Shown here: positions 1 to 9,422 of the stretch, piece after piece
Layout of the letters: each line of letters starts with the position of its first letter
How positions within the stretch are numbered: the stretch's first letter is position 1
Translations under genes and position numbers: made by a program
Source: Hydrotalea sp.
GTDB lineage: Bacteria; Bacteroidota; Bacteroidia; Chitinophagales; Chitinophagaceae
Direction of reading: 5' to 3'
Assembly (NCBI GenBank): GCA_022402565.1
Contig: JAKRSC010000025.1
Span: forward strand, 1-64,000
Length of the DNA stretch: 64,000 bases
The notes under the pieces: model-generated
What the model was told of the DNA's origin: nothing
What the model saw: the letters and a program-made list of their open reading frames with translations, nothing else
Database searches by the model: none

Positions 1-68
1 AATTAAGTAGAGAGGGCAAGTTTTTAGCAGATAGAATAACAGTAGACTTAATGCTAGAATAGTTAACC

Positions 69-440
69 TTAGTTTACATTCTCAATAGAATTATCTACAG
101 CCTGTAAAAGACTCATGATAACAGGATAAAATTCATGCTTTTCAGGATACTTTTTCTTCAGTTTTTCTGCAATTTGGGTCATAGTCATCAACAAATTCTC
201 TTTGGTAATACTATGTGTTTGCAAATCAGATGGTCGATGAATTTCAAAATCATCTTTTAACAAATCTAAAATGGAAATTTCCAATACACGTGATAGTATT
301 TTTATATGCTTGACCGTTAATTGAGTCTGGTTATTTTCGATTTTGCTGTATGCATTCTGAGAAATGCCCATTTCCTTTGCAACATAATCTTGGGTAAAGT
401 TTCTTAATTCCCTATATTTTCTGATGATCGTACCGGGCAT
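69..440 (-). CDS. XRE-family helix-turn-helix regulator
   Basis: Small cytoplasmic DNA-binding protein of 123 aa. Residues about 5-62 form a classic XRE/Cro helix-turn-helix: IRKYRELRNFTQDYVAKEMG is followed by the recognition helix SQNAYSKIENNQTQLT and a third helix ending ISILDLL. The remaining 50 residues are charged, look helical and match no domain I know; they could serve dimerisation or sensing. The gene stands alone, 86 bp upstream of the end of gpsA, so neighbours give no clue to its targets. The ATG at 440 is the only sensible start because the HTH begins within five residues of it. HTH assignment is firm; regulatory role is unknown. Confidence 0.85.
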   Translation of the reverse strand: MPGTIIRKYRELRNFTQDYVAKEMGISQNAYSKIENNQTQLTVKHIKILSRVLEISILDLLKDDFEIHRPSDLQTHSITKENLLMTMTQIAEKLKKKYPEKHEFYPVIMSLLQAVDNSIENVN

Positions 441-526
441 AATGGGTTGTTTTAGATTTTTATATTACAAAGAGGAATGCGGTTTTGTTGAATATTTAGT
501 CCAAAAATATTAAAATACTGAAACAA

Positions 527-1522
527 TTATAACAGCTTCATCTCTAATTCTTTGAAAACAGACTCTGGCTCTTCCTGCTCCCACAAAATTCTATATATCC
601 CTGTTGCAATAGGTATATGAGCACCTAGACTTTGATTCATATGGTATATACATTTGCTGGCATTATAACCTTCAGCTACCATATTCATTTCTAATTGAGC
701 AGATCTTACCGAATAGCCTTTTCCAATCATATTCCCAAAAGTTCTGTTTCTACTATACAGTGAATAGCACGTAACCAATAAATCTCCCAAATAAACAGAA
801 GTTGTGTGATTGATATTAGTAACATCAGGATCGACCATTGCACTTAAAAAAACAAACATCTCATGTGCAGCATTGGCAATAAATACACTTTGAAAGTTAT
901 CTCCATATTCAAGACCATGGGCAATACCAGCTCCTAGTGCATATATATTTTTTAATACAGCGGCATATTGTACTCCTACCACATCTTGATTGGCTACAAT
1001 ATTGATGTAGTCGGTTTTAAAGTAATTGCCAATTTCCAATGCTTTATCAGATGAAATCCCTGAGAAAGTTAAATATGAAAGCTTTTCTGCGGCAACTTCT
1101 TCAGCATGACAAGGACCTAAAATGGTAAAGTAATCTTCTATTTTAAAGTCAAACTTTTGACTTAAAAAATCATTCAGCATGAGGTTACTATTAGGAAGTA
1201 TTCCTTTAATAGCAGACAGTATCTTTTTGTCTTCGAAAATATCTAATGGAAGTTCATTTAAAATGTTTTCAATATATGCTGAAGGAACTGCCATAACCAA
1301 ACAATCTGAATGTTTGATAACATTTTGAATCTCGTTTTCTAAATTCAGCTGAGTTGTATCGAAATAGGCAGTTTTTAGATAATGAGGGTTATGTCTCCTT
1401 TTTTGGAAATAATGAATGGATTCGGTATTCCTAATCCACCAATTAAGCTCATTCCCATGATCAGCCAAAATTTTAGCAAGTGCTGTAGCCCAACTTCCAC
1501 TTCCTATCATTCCAAAACGCAT
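527..1522 (-). CDS. gpsA: glycerol-3-phosphate dehydrogenase [NAD(P)+]
   Basis: Reduces dihydroxyacetone phosphate to sn-glycerol 3-phosphate, the backbone for phospholipid synthesis, in the cytoplasm. The N-terminus MRFGMIGSGSWATALA carries the Rossmann GxGxxA-type dinucleotide site (residues 7-14). The family motif LGPCHAEEVA lies near residue 135-145 and the predicted catalytic lysine is K191 in AAVLKNIYALGAG. Length 331 aa is normal for GpsA. An upstream in-frame start would add 18 residues, but that extension overlaps the terminator hairpin at 1572-1593 and carries no conserved sequence, so the ATG at 1522 is chosen. It follows the efflux pair on the same strand but is separated from it by that terminator. 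Confidence 0.95.
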   Translation of the reverse strand: MRFGMIGSGSWATALAKILADHGNELNWWIRNTESIHYFQKRRHNPHYLKTAYFDTTQLNLENEIQNVIKHSDCLVMAVPSAYIENILNELPLDIFEDKKILSAIKGILPNSNLMLNDFLSQKFDFKIEDYFTILGPCHAEEVAAEKLSYLTFSGISSDKALEIGNYFKTDYINIVANQDVVGVQYAAVLKNIYALGAGIAHGLEYGDNFQSVFIANAAHEMFVFLSAMVDPDVTNINHTTSVYLGDLLVTCYSLYSRNRTFGNMIGKGYSVRSAQLEMNMVAEGYNASKCIYHMNQSLGAHIPIATGIYRILWEQEEPESVFKELEMKLL

Positions 1523-1564
1523 ATATGAAATTTTACGTTCAAACAAACATACGAAACCAAACAA

Positions 1565-1593
1565 GAAAAAAGGCAAGAATCAAATTTCTTGCC
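1565..1593 (-). terminator. rho-independent terminator after the HlyD gene
   Basis: GGCAAGAA (1572-1579) pairs with TTCTTGCC (1586-1593); read on the minus strand the stem is followed by a run of T (1571-1565). It lies just after the stop of the membrane fusion gene and before gpsA, so it ends efflux operon transcripts. Confidence 0.8.
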
Positions 1594-1619
1594 TTGCTTG
1601 TATATTAAAGAACATTAGA

Positions 1620-2987
1620 CTAATCTTTCTTTTGCTCAAAAAGCTTGTCCTTTTTTACAACTTTAACCTTGTCGCCTTCTTTCAACGATTTACTAACTAC
1701 ATTATAAGGACCAACAATTACCTCGTCGCCAACTTTTAATCCCGATAATATTTCAATATGATTTAGATCTTGAATATCTGTTTTAACTTTTACCTTCTTT
1801 ACGGTTGCATCTGCCTGCAAGACGAATACAACTTCTTCAATATCATCTGATGAAGATTTATCAGAAGTTTCAGCTGGTGCTTTATCATTCTTTTCACCCT
1901 CAGATTTTTCTGATGAATTACTTTCTTTCTTTGAATCTCTAGTAGTAACAGCATTCAATGCCACTGCAACAACATCTCTTTTAGTTTTGGTTTGAATATC
2001 TGCGCTTGCTGTCATACCAGGACGGAAAGGAAAACGATTTTTACTACTAATCAAATCCTTATAGCTTTCAGGCATCAATCTAATGTGGACTTTATAATTA
2101 GTTACCTCGTTTGAGCTCGCAACACCAGTAGCAGAGTTTAGCTGCGGATTAGCAATTTTATACACTACACCTTTAAACTTGCGATTATTATAAGCATCTA
2201 CTTCAACTAGAGCGGTATCACCAATTTTTACTTTCGTAATATCATTTTCACCTACATCTACGCGCACCTCGAAACTACTCATATCTGCAATACGCATCAT
2301 TTCTGTACCAGCCATTTGAGCAGTACCAACTACACGTTCTCCTTTTTTTACTGCTAATAAACTTACTACTCCATTCATAGGAGCAACAATGGTTGTTCTG
2401 CTAACATCTTTATTAGCCCTATTCAATTGTGCTTCGGCACTTTTTACAGCAGCTTTTAAACCGTTTATGCCTTCAATAGCAGCATTTAAATTAGCTTGAG
2501 CCGACTTATATGCTTGCTCAGCTTGTTCATACTCAAGTTTTGAAATAACTTTTTCTTCATACAATTTTTTCTGCCTATTATAATTAGCTTCGGCTTGAGC
2601 GAGATTAGCTCTTAACGCACCTAGCTGAGCAACAGAGTTTGATACTTGTGCTTGTTGTTGACTAACTATTGCAGAAGCTTGATCTTTTTGTGTGCTTAAT
2701 ATGTCGGCATAAATACGCGCAAGAACCTGTCCGCGGCTAACGCTATCGCCTTCATTTACTGTAAGCTCCACAATCTCACCACTAATGTCTGGACTTACCT
2801 TTACTTCAACCTCTGGATAAACCTTACCGCTTGCATTCACGGTTTCTATAATAGTTCTAGTAACTACTTTTTCAGTTGTTACTTCAACACCTTCTTCTTT
2901 ACCTATTACGCCACCCTTTTTTAGTCCAACTAAAATTAGCAATACTGCAACTAATGCTACAATGACCCAAATAATTTTTTTACTCAT
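1620..2987 (-). CDS. HlyD/AcrA-family periplasmic adaptor subunit
   Basis: Membrane fusion protein linking an inner-membrane pump to TolC. It has one N-terminal membrane anchor (residues about 5-25). A biotinyl-lipoyl half-motif follows near 60-95 (VSPDISGEIVELTVNEGDSV), then an Ala/Gln-rich alpha-hairpin coiled coil (about 100-195), the second lipoyl half (TTIVAPMNGVVSLLAVKKGERV), a beta-barrel, and a Ser/Lys/Glu-rich low-complexity insertion near 350-385 before the membrane-proximal domain. The long hairpin suits a MacA-type or RND adaptor. It lies 18 bp after the TolC gene and is plainly co-transcribed with it. The pump subunit usually next in such operons is absent here, so the transported substrate is unknown. 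Confidence 0.9.
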   Translation of the reverse strand: MSKKIIWVIVALVAVLLILVGLKKGGVIGKEEGVEVTTEKVVTRTIIETVNASGKVYPEVEVKVSPDISGEIVELTVNEGDSVSRGQVLARIYADILSTQKDQASAIVSQQQAQVSNSVAQLGALRANLAQAEANYNRQKKLYEEKVISKLEYEQAEQAYKSAQANLNAAIEGINGLKAAVKSAEAQLNRANKDVSRTTIVAPMNGVVSLLAVKKGERVVGTAQMAGTEMMRIADMSSFEVRVDVGENDITKVKIGDTALVEVDAYNNRKFKGVVYKIANPQLNSATGVASSNEVTNYKVHIRLMPESYKDLISSKNRFPFRPGMTASADIQTKTKRDVVAVALNAVTTRDSKKESNSSEKSEGEKNDKAPAETSDKSSSDDIEEVVFVLQADATVKKVKVKTDIQDLNHIEILSGLKVGDEVIVGPYNVVSKSLKEGDKVKVVKKDKLFEQKKD

Positions 2988-3005
2988 AAAACAATTGTGT
3001 GTGGT

Positions 3006-4454
3006 TTATAATTTTAATCCCTGTCCTTTATAAAATTCAAGCAACTTTAGTCTAAAAACATAATCAAATTGGTTGTTCAACTTTTCTAGTTTAACACGTA
3101 AAAGATTATTCTGATTTGTTATAAGGTCTAATGTATTGCTAAATCCGGCTTCATATCTTTTAACCGCCATTTCATATACTTTTTCTGATGCTTTTTCAGA
3201 TTGAATACTACTATTGTAACGCTGTAATGCGTTAATTGCATTTTGATATGCCTGATAAATATTTTGTTGTAATAATATGTTTGCTTGCAAGATGTTAGTT
3301 TCAGCTTGCTCTACTTGTAATTTAGCTCTTTGAAGATTTAGCTTTGCAGAACCATTATTGAAGATTGGAATCTGCAACTGAAATCCCACATTTTGTCTAA
3401 AGTTTTGCTCAAGTTGTCTACCCCACCCTTCCCAAATTTCACCAAAATTTTTTCTGCTTTGTTGTACCTGAAAAGTAGGCTGTTGAACAAAATAAGGAGT
3501 GCCGCCAACATTAACAAAAGCTGGTGTTGTTGCAGTGCCTGTAGGAATAACCCCTGATATCTTTTTACTTGGAGATGCAAAGTTAGTTGCAAGCCCACCA
3601 AATGCAGTAATAGTAGGATAAAATGAACTCTTAGCCACTTTCACACCAAGCTTTTGAGCATCAAGTCTAAGTTCATTTACCTTTTGCGCTGGTTGATTAG
3701 ATAAAGCTAATTTATATAAATAGGCAGGATCTAATTCGGCTAAAGGCTCAACAGGAATTTGATCAATGGGAGGTGTACTTGGCACAAAAGACATGGCCAT
3801 ATCAATATTCAATAGTGCTTTTAATTGAATAACACTTTGCTCATAATTTGTGGAAGCTGTAACAACATTTGCACTATCTCTAGCCAGTTGAGCTTCAATT
3901 TCTGCTGCATTTACTTCGGGTAAATTGCCAGCAGCAACACGTTGACGGGTTAAAGCTAGCTGCGTCTTAGTTTGATTCATTTGAACCTGTGCAATTTCAA
4001 TTTGTTGCTTGCTAGCAAGAACATTTAAATAAAATGTAGCAACATTCAGTGCAATATCATTTTCCACTCTTTTGATATCTTCTCGAGCTGCTTTCTCATT
4101 GATTTGTGCCTGAGAAAGTTCATATTTTAATCTTCCCCAGTTAAAAACTTGAATACCTACGTTTGCTCCTATGCCTTGAAAGGTAAGCTGAGTGGTAGTA
4201 AATAAGTTGGTTGTAGGGTCAATAGATCTACCCCATTGTGTACCTAAACTTGTATTAGCGCTAGCGTTAGGCAACTGAGCCCATTTTGCAGCTTGAGTTT
4301 GTACTCCTGCAAGACGAGCCTGAATATCTGCCTGCTTTACAGATATGTTATTTTGTATAGCATAGCTTACGCAACGCTGTAAATCCCATTTCTCTTGCCC
4401 AAAGAGACTGAGAACAGCCAAATTAGCAGTAAATAAGAATAAAAACTTTTTCAT
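3006..4454 (-). CDS. TolC-family outer-membrane efflux protein
   Basis: Outer-membrane channel component of an efflux system, 482 aa. A signal peptide (about residues 1-19, MKKFLFLFTANLAVLSLFGQ) precedes a mature start WDLQRCVSYAIQNN that is typical of Bacteroidota OEP proteins. Two long Gln/Ala-rich coiled-coil halves follow (about 110-215 and 370-465), each with the OEP pattern of helical repeats; the Gly/Phe-rich stretch between them is the beta-barrel and equatorial part. First gene of a two-gene unit with the adaptor downstream. A TACATTTG -7 box (4466-4459, minus) ends only four bases before the ATG, so the mRNA may have almost no leader. Confidence 0.92.
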   Translation of the reverse strand: MKKFLFLFTANLAVLSLFGQEKWDLQRCVSYAIQNNISVKQADIQARLAGVQTQAAKWAQLPNASANTSLGTQWGRSIDPTTNLFTTTQLTFQGIGANVGIQVFNWGRLKYELSQAQINEKAAREDIKRVENDIALNVATFYLNVLASKQQIEIAQVQMNQTKTQLALTRQRVAAGNLPEVNAAEIEAQLARDSANVVTASTNYEQSVIQLKALLNIDMAMSFVPSTPPIDQIPVEPLAELDPAYLYKLALSNQPAQKVNELRLDAQKLGVKVAKSSFYPTITAFGGLATNFASPSKKISGVIPTGTATTPAFVNVGGTPYFVQQPTFQVQQSRKNFGEIWEGWGRQLEQNFRQNVGFQLQIPIFNNGSAKLNLQRAKLQVEQAETNILQANILLQQNIYQAYQNAINALQRYNSSIQSEKASEKVYEMAVKRYEAGFSNTLDLITNQNNLLRVKLEKLNNQFDYVFRLKLLEFYKGQGLKL

Positions 4455-4458
4455 GTAA

Positions 4459-4466
4459 CAAATGTA
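4459..4466 (-). promoter_or_regulatory. -7 promoter box for the TolC operon
   Basis: TACATTTG on the minus strand fits the Bacteroidota sigma-A consensus TAnnTTTG. It ends four bases before the ATG at 4454, predicting a leaderless or nearly leaderless transcript. No clear -33 TTG/TTTG partner was seen at ideal spacing. Confidence 0.5.
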
Positions 4467-4536
4467 ACCAGACTTTACTGACCCGCTAATGAAAATAGAC
4501 AGACGGACTAAAATGCCCTTTTTTGTACAAATTGAA

Positions 4537-5712
4537 TTATGAAAGGTCTTGAACAGCTAAAAATGCACTACTTAAGTCATTTATCAAGTATGCAGGGTCT
4601 TCCATACCAATATACAAGCGAACCATTCTGTGTTGTTCATTTAATGGACTAAATTCATTTTTAGGAATGCCAGCACACTTAGGCATCACCAATGACTCAT
4701 ATCCGCCCCAACTTACAGCTAGTAAAAAAGACTTTAGTGAGTTAACAAAGCCCTCAATTTTGTCTATTTCATTCAATTTCAACCTAAAACTAAATAACCC
4801 GCCAGCCCCTTTCATTTGGGCTTGTGCTAAATTATATTGACTAAAAGATGGATCGAGGGGATAAAATATCTTTTCAACTAATGGATGCTCTTTGAGAAAT
4901 TCCATTACTTTTTTTGCCGACTTAGAACTTCTATCGAGTCGAGCCTCCAAAGTTCTGATACCACGCAACAAAAGCCATGCATTAAATGGTTGAATACCTG
5001 AGCCAACACACATATATTCACTCCTAAACATGGGCTCTATTAATGCAGCAGATCCGGCAATAACTCCTGCAACAACATCGCTATGACCACCTATATATTT
5101 TGTAGCCGACTGGATTGATAAATCTATTCCAAGAGAAATAGGCTGCTGATAAATAGGCGTACAATAACTGTTATCGCAAATTGTATTTATACCTTTTGAC
5201 TTTGCAATTTTTGCAACAGCTGATAAATCTTGAATTGCAAAATCCCAACTATTGGGCGACTCCAAATAAATTAGCTTTGTGTTAGGCTTACATGCCATTT
5301 CAAAATTAGCTACATCCCTACCATCCACATATGTACATGTGATTCCCCATTTGGGCAAAATTTGGTCAAATAAATGACGAGCCCATGAATAAGGGTCCCT
5401 GACCGATATAATATGATCCCCAGATTTTACTTGAGAGGTAACAGATAGAAAAATAGCAGCTGCACCACTATTTACCACCAATGCATCTTCAGCTCCATCT
5501 AATGCAGCCAGCTTTTTACATAAAATATCAACCGTTGGATTCTTCCCCCTACTGTATAAAAAAGTACTGTACTCATCTTTTAATGCACTCCGAATTGATT
5601 CGACACTTGAAAATGCAAAATTGGAGGTTTGCATAATAGGAGGTGCAATACTTCTAAAGTAATTGTCACGTTCTTCGCCGAGAGAAAACAATATGTGGGA
5701 TAAATCATCCAT
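4537..5712 (-). CDS. trans-sulfuration family PLP-dependent enzyme
   Basis: Fold-type I PLP enzyme of the cystathionine gamma-synthase/gamma-lyase/methionine gamma-lyase family, 391 aa. The Schiff-base lysine sits in IQSATKYIGGHSDVVAGV (about residue 206), the phosphate-binding segment is near VVNSGAAAIFLSV, and the C-terminal R-x-Y-I-G-M-E-D motif is the family substrate-carboxylate site. The family handles cystathionine, homocysteine or methionine; which reaction applies here cannot be read from sequence. The start codon abuts the stop of the upstream amino-acid permease with no gap (5713/5712), so the two are co-transcribed and probably act on the same imported amino acid. Confidence 0.9.
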   Translation of the reverse strand: MDDLSHILFSLGEERDNYFRSIAPPIMQTSNFAFSSVESIRSALKDEYSTFLYSRGKNPTVDILCKKLAALDGAEDALVVNSGAAAIFLSVTSQVKSGDHIISVRDPYSWARHLFDQILPKWGITCTYVDGRDVANFEMACKPNTKLIYLESPNSWDFAIQDLSAVAKIAKSKGINTICDNSYCTPIYQQPISLGIDLSIQSATKYIGGHSDVVAGVIAGSAALIEPMFRSEYMCVGSGIQPFNAWLLLRGIRTLEARLDRSSKSAKKVMEFLKEHPLVEKIFYPLDPSFSQYNLAQAQMKGAGGLFSFRLKLNEIDKIEGFVNSLKSFLLAVSWGGYESLVMPKCAGIPKNEFSPLNEQHRMVRLYIGMEDPAYLINDLSSAFLAVQDLS

Positions 5713-7038
5713 CTATACAGTCTTAAATTTTTTAGAAATGAAAAAAATGACCATAAACACTCCTAATACAATTAATCCGGTAAGTGCAGTACTCAAATCT
5801 TGTAATGCAATACTAATTCCAACAAAAGCATAATTAGCTATAAAAAATAATGGAATCCAGGGATATAGTTTCATCTTAAAAATACCTGTTCCATCTAAAT
5901 GTTTGGTTTCTCTTCTCAATTTAAAAATTGCTGCACTGCTGGCAATCATTCCAAAACAATCTAAGAAAATGGTGAAATTGAGAATTTTTTCAAAGGTTTG
6001 AGCAAAGAATAAAATAACAATGCAAACAGCTGCAAATACAGTTAATGAAACAACTAATACTTGATTTTTGGGATCTGACTTTGAGAAGATTTTAGGAAGT
6101 GCACCCTCTTCACTCATTGCATACATAACACGAGGATTAGAAAGAAGCAACGCATTGACATATGCTAATACACCAAAAAATAAGAAAAAAGAAAAGATAT
6201 CAGCCGCTTGAGTACCCATTATTTTTTCAATAACTACATAGGCAATTTCACGTTCTCCTTTCATTTGCTCAAATCCAACTACATAATAGTAGCTAAGATT
6301 TGCTAATAAGTAGAGGGTTATAATTATTCCAATACCAATAAATATTCCTTTAGGTATGTTTTTTTGAGGCTGGTCTACTTCTTTTCCGAAATTGATGGTT
6401 TGTTGGTAACCTCCGTAAGTAAAAGACACTGCAATTAAACTCAATCCTAAACTCTGAATCCAACTTATTTGCAAGCTGGAGTTATCAACAACTGCCTCTA
6501 CAGGTACTGCATGCTTTTCGGGAAAAAATAGAGCACCAATGATTATTACCACCATTGCAATTTTGATAAGCATAAGTACATTCTGGGTGGCAGAACTCAT
6601 TTTTAATCCTTTAAGATTAATCAAATAAAAAACTCCAATTGCAATACAACTAATGAGTGCTTTATGAATATCAGTCCAAGCATATTCAGGAAAAAGCTTA
6701 GTAATATATCCAGCGCCAATTAGAGCAACCCCACTTAAAGAAGCAGCATTACTAATTAAAATGATACAATTAATTGCAAAAGCTATACTTGGATGGTATG
6801 CGTAGCTAAATACTTTATAATAACCACCGGTAACTGGATACCTGCTACCAATTTCGGCATAAGTCAAAGCACCACATAATGCTACCAATCCACCTATAAT
6901 CCATGCGCTAAAATAAACGGTTGGATCAACTGCATCTTTTGCACTAGTTGCAGCTGTTCTAAAAATTCCCATTCCAATAACAAGACCAACTACTATCATT
7001 ATAAAAGAAAACAAACCCAACTTCTGCTGTTGTTGCAT
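5713..7038 (-). CDS. APC-family amino-acid permease
   Basis: Inner-membrane amino-acid/polyamine/organocation transporter, 441 aa with about 12 hydrophobic helices. TM1 carries the family glycine-rich motif VGLVIGMGIFRTAA, where substrate backbone binds, followed by SAWIIGGLVALCGALTYAEIG, the conserved TM2 region. An ORF extension of 11 residues upstream is possible, but MQQQQKLGLFSFIMIVVG reads as the natural cytoplasmic N-terminus, so 7038 is chosen. First gene of a two-gene operon with the trans-sulfuration enzyme. Divergent from the B12 riboswitch/receptor unit. Substrate is not determined; a sulfur or small neutral amino acid is inferred from the partner gene. Confidence 0.88.
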   Translation of the reverse strand: MQQQQKLGLFSFIMIVVGLVIGMGIFRTAATSAKDAVDPTVYFSAWIIGGLVALCGALTYAEIGSRYPVTGGYYKVFSYAYHPSIAFAINCIILISNAASLSGVALIGAGYITKLFPEYAWTDIHKALISCIAIGVFYLINLKGLKMSSATQNVLMLIKIAMVVIIIGALFFPEKHAVPVEAVVDNSSLQISWIQSLGLSLIAVSFTYGGYQQTINFGKEVDQPQKNIPKGIFIGIGIIITLYLLANLSYYYVVGFEQMKGEREIAYVVIEKIMGTQAADIFSFFLFFGVLAYVNALLLSNPRVMYAMSEEGALPKIFSKSDPKNQVLVVSLTVFAAVCIVILFFAQTFEKILNFTIFLDCFGMIASSAAIFKLRRETKHLDGTGIFKMKLYPWIPLFFIANYAFVGISIALQDLSTALTGLIVLGVFMVIFFISKKFKTV

Positions 7039-7156
7039 AACAATGTTTCTATTTGGTCGGGAAATTAACAATTGTTAAAGAAGTGTGAGAAAGAAAATTT
7101 GGAAAGCGCTTTGCCTTAGACCATTTTTGTGCCGTATTTGGTTTCAGACTAAACTA

Positions 7157-7312
7157 AGTTTAGTTTGAATTAAAAGGGAAACAGGTGTAATTCCTGTGCT
7201 ATCCCCGTAGCTGTAAATTGTTGCTTTCAGCAATTTTATAACAAGAAACCACTGTTCAACAGAAGAATGGGAAGGTGTTATAAAAGACAATAAGCCAGAA
7301 GACCTGCCAACT
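7157..7312 (+). ncRNA. cobalamin riboswitch
   Basis: The conserved core is visible in order: AAAAGGGAA (7172-7180), the CCCCGTAGCTGTAA block (7203-7216), ACCACTG (7248-7254), TGGGAAGGTG (7268-7277) and the B12 box AAGCCAGAAGACCTGCC (7292-7308). This matches the adenosyl/hydroxocobalamin aptamer family. It lies about 120 bases upstream of a BtuB-like TonB receptor, so high cobalamin should turn receptor synthesis down. A small TTCAC/GTGAA hairpin (7322-7340) follows. No T-run terminator was seen before the gene, so control at translation initiation is more likely than transcription termination. Outer boundaries are approximate. Confidence 0.93.
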
Positions 7313-7432
7313 ACGTATTCATTCACGGCTTTCGGGTGAAAGGCATGGGATGTTACCTGTCGCTGCAGAGACAAGCTACGTCCGTTCTTTTTATGATTCG
7401 AAAGCTCATTGTTCATCAAAAAAAACAAAACA

Positions 7433-9370
7433 ATGAGCAAAACAACAATGCTCGCTTTGGGTATAGTCTTATTGCAGACTGTCCAAGCACAAAAAAATGA
7501 CACAACTACAACACAGTTTCTAAGAGATGTGGTTGTTACGGCCAACAAATTTTCACAAAAACAAAACACAACAGGAAAGGTAATTTCCGTGATTGATCAA
7601 TCTACTATTGAAAAAAGTGGAGGCAGAACGCTAGCCCAATTACTCAATGACCAAGCTGGAATTACTATTAATGGAGCGCTGAATAATGCTGGTACCAATC
7701 AAACCGTTTTTATGAGAGGAGCTTCTGCAGGTAGAACCCTTATTCTAATTGACGGTATTCCCGCTTACGATCCTTCATTGATCAATAATGAGTTTGATTT
7801 AAATCTATTATCACTTTCAGACATTGAAAGAATTGAAGTTTGTAGAGGCGCACAAAGTACATTATATGGAAGTGACGCTGCTGGTGGTGTAATTAATATA
7901 ATCACAACCCCTCAAGCAAAAGGGAAACTTCTGCAAATGAAAACTACACTTACAGGTGGGAACTTCGGAACCTTTAGAGGTAGCACTCAATTGTTTGGTA
8001 ATAATGAAAAATGGAGCTATGTGGTAAAGTACTCTAGAAACCAAACAAATGGATTTTCTGCTGCCTTTGATAGCACTGCAAAAAATGATTTTGAAAGAGA
8101 TGGATTTGTTGGCAATGTTTTTAGTGGTTCTGCCTCATATCGTTTTTCAAATGCGTTTAGCATTAGAACGTTCGCTCAACATAACGAATATAGAACAGAT
8201 ATTGATGCTGGTATTTTTTCGGATGAAAGCGATTTTACATTAAAAAGTAAAAATAGATTAGCTGGATTTTCTTTGAACTATCAACAAGATAAAACGCAGC
8301 TTACTTTCAACTATCAATACAATGATATCAAAAGAAACTTTTTGAACGATAGTTTACATAGACCTGGCTTTACAAGATTTAGTACGGATGATTATGATGG
8401 CATTGCTCGTTTTATAGAGTTATTTGGAAGCTTTCAACTAGCAAAAGGTGTTAGATTACTACAAGGTGCCGATTTCAGACATAGCAGCATGAATAGTAGA
8501 TTCTTTTCTATTAGTTCGTTTGGTCCTTTTACCAGTCAATTTAAAGACACCACTCTTAGTCAAGCTTCTGCTTATGCATCTATTTTTTTGAATGACAAAA
8601 AAGAGAAACTATTTTTTGAAATGGGAGGAAGATTGAATGTGCATAGCAGATATGGTGACAATACAACATTCACTATTAATCCTTCTGCAAGATTATCAGA
8701 CAAGTGGCGAGTTTTTGGTAGTATAGCAAGCGCATTTAAAGCACCTTCACTTTTTCAGTTGTACTCGTCTAATGGAAATAGAAACTTATTGCCTGAGACT
8801 TCCGTAACTTATGAAGTTGGAACACAATTCGCATCAAAAACTTTTAATCAAAGACTTGTTTATTTCAATAGAAGAGTAGAAAATGGCATTGACTTCAACT
8901 TTATTACTTTCAGATATTTCAACTTCTTGGAACAAACTGTTCAAGGACTAGAATGGGAGGGTAAATGGCAACCTTCTAAAGGTCTGCAAATTCAAGGAAA
9001 TTATACTTATTTACATGCAAGGGAGACTACTCAAAGCAGAACTACATTTAAAGATACCACCTACAGTCATGTATTAAGACGACCAGCCCATCATGTTAAC
9101 CTTCAAATTTCTTACACTAAAGATGATCGTTGGCATGTTTCCTTAAACGCAAAATATGTAAGTAGTAGATTTGACGTTGGCGGATTTAGAAGAGATGATG
9201 TACAACTAAAAGGGTACTTACTTCTAAATGCTTATGGAGAGTATGTATTCAGTCCGAAGTTAAAATGGTTTGCAGATGTACAAAATGTACTTCAAACAGA
9301 ATTTTTTGACATAAGAGGATTTAACAGTCAGCCTCGACTTATACAAACTGGAATAAGAGTTCAACTATAA
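7433..9370 (+). CDS. btuB: BtuB-like TonB-dependent cobalamin receptor
   Basis: Outer-membrane TonB-dependent transporter of 645 aa. A signal peptide (about 1-20, ending VQAQ) is followed by a TonB-box-like DVVVTANK. The plug domain (about 45-155) has RGASAGRTLILIDGIP and ERIEVCRGAQSTLYGSDAAGGVINI. A 22-strand barrel ends in the aromatic-terminated GIRVQL. It lacks the N-terminal carboxypeptidase-regulatory domain of SusC-like receptors and its size matches BtuB. The upstream cobalamin riboswitch and downstream cobT/cobS/cobC make cobalamin or cobinamide the likely substrate. The ATG at 7433 is preferred over a TTG eight codons upstream because it opens a proper signal peptide. Confidence 0.9.
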   Translation: MSKTTMLALGIVLLQTVQAQKNDTTTTQFLRDVVVTANKFSQKQNTTGKVISVIDQSTIEKSGGRTLAQLLNDQAGITINGALNNAGTNQTVFMRGASAGRTLILIDGIPAYDPSLINNEFDLNLLSLSDIERIEVCRGAQSTLYGSDAAGGVINIITTPQAKGKLLQMKTTLTGGNFGTFRGSTQLFGNNEKWSYVVKYSRNQTNGFSAAFDSTAKNDFERDGFVGNVFSGSASYRFSNAFSIRTFAQHNEYRTDIDAGIFSDESDFTLKSKNRLAGFSLNYQQDKTQLTFNYQYNDIKRNFLNDSLHRPGFTRFSTDDYDGIARFIELFGSFQLAKGVRLLQGADFRHSSMNSRFFSISSFGPFTSQFKDTTLSQASAYASIFLNDKKEKLFFEMGGRLNVHSRYGDNTTFTINPSARLSDKWRVFGSIASAFKAPSLFQLYSSNGNRNLLPETSVTYEVGTQFASKTFNQRLVYFNRRVENGIDFNFITFRYFNFLEQTVQGLEWEGKWQPSKGLQIQGNYTYLHARETTQSRTTFKDTTYSHVLRRPAHHVNLQISYTKDDRWHVSLNAKYVSSRFDVGGFRRDDVQLKGYLLLNAYGEYVFSPKLKWFADVQNVLQTEFFDIRGFNSQPRLIQTGIRVQL

Positions 9371-9380
9371 TTTTTTATAC

Positions 9381-9418
9381 GCCACTACTTAAGTACAATA
9401 AGTAGTGGCATTATTTTT
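9381..9418 (+). terminator. terminator after btuB
   Basis: GCCACTACTT (9381-9390) pairs with AAGTAGTGGC (9400-9409), followed by ATTATTTTTATTT. It lies between the receptor and cobT, so it may be partial, letting some riboswitch-controlled transcription read into the cob genes. Confidence 0.75.
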
Positions 9419-9422
9419 ATTT

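Noticed and set aside
7144-7569. 141-aa minus-strand frame over the riboswitch
   Set aside because: It overlaps the riboswitch core and the btuB start, and has no recognised domain.
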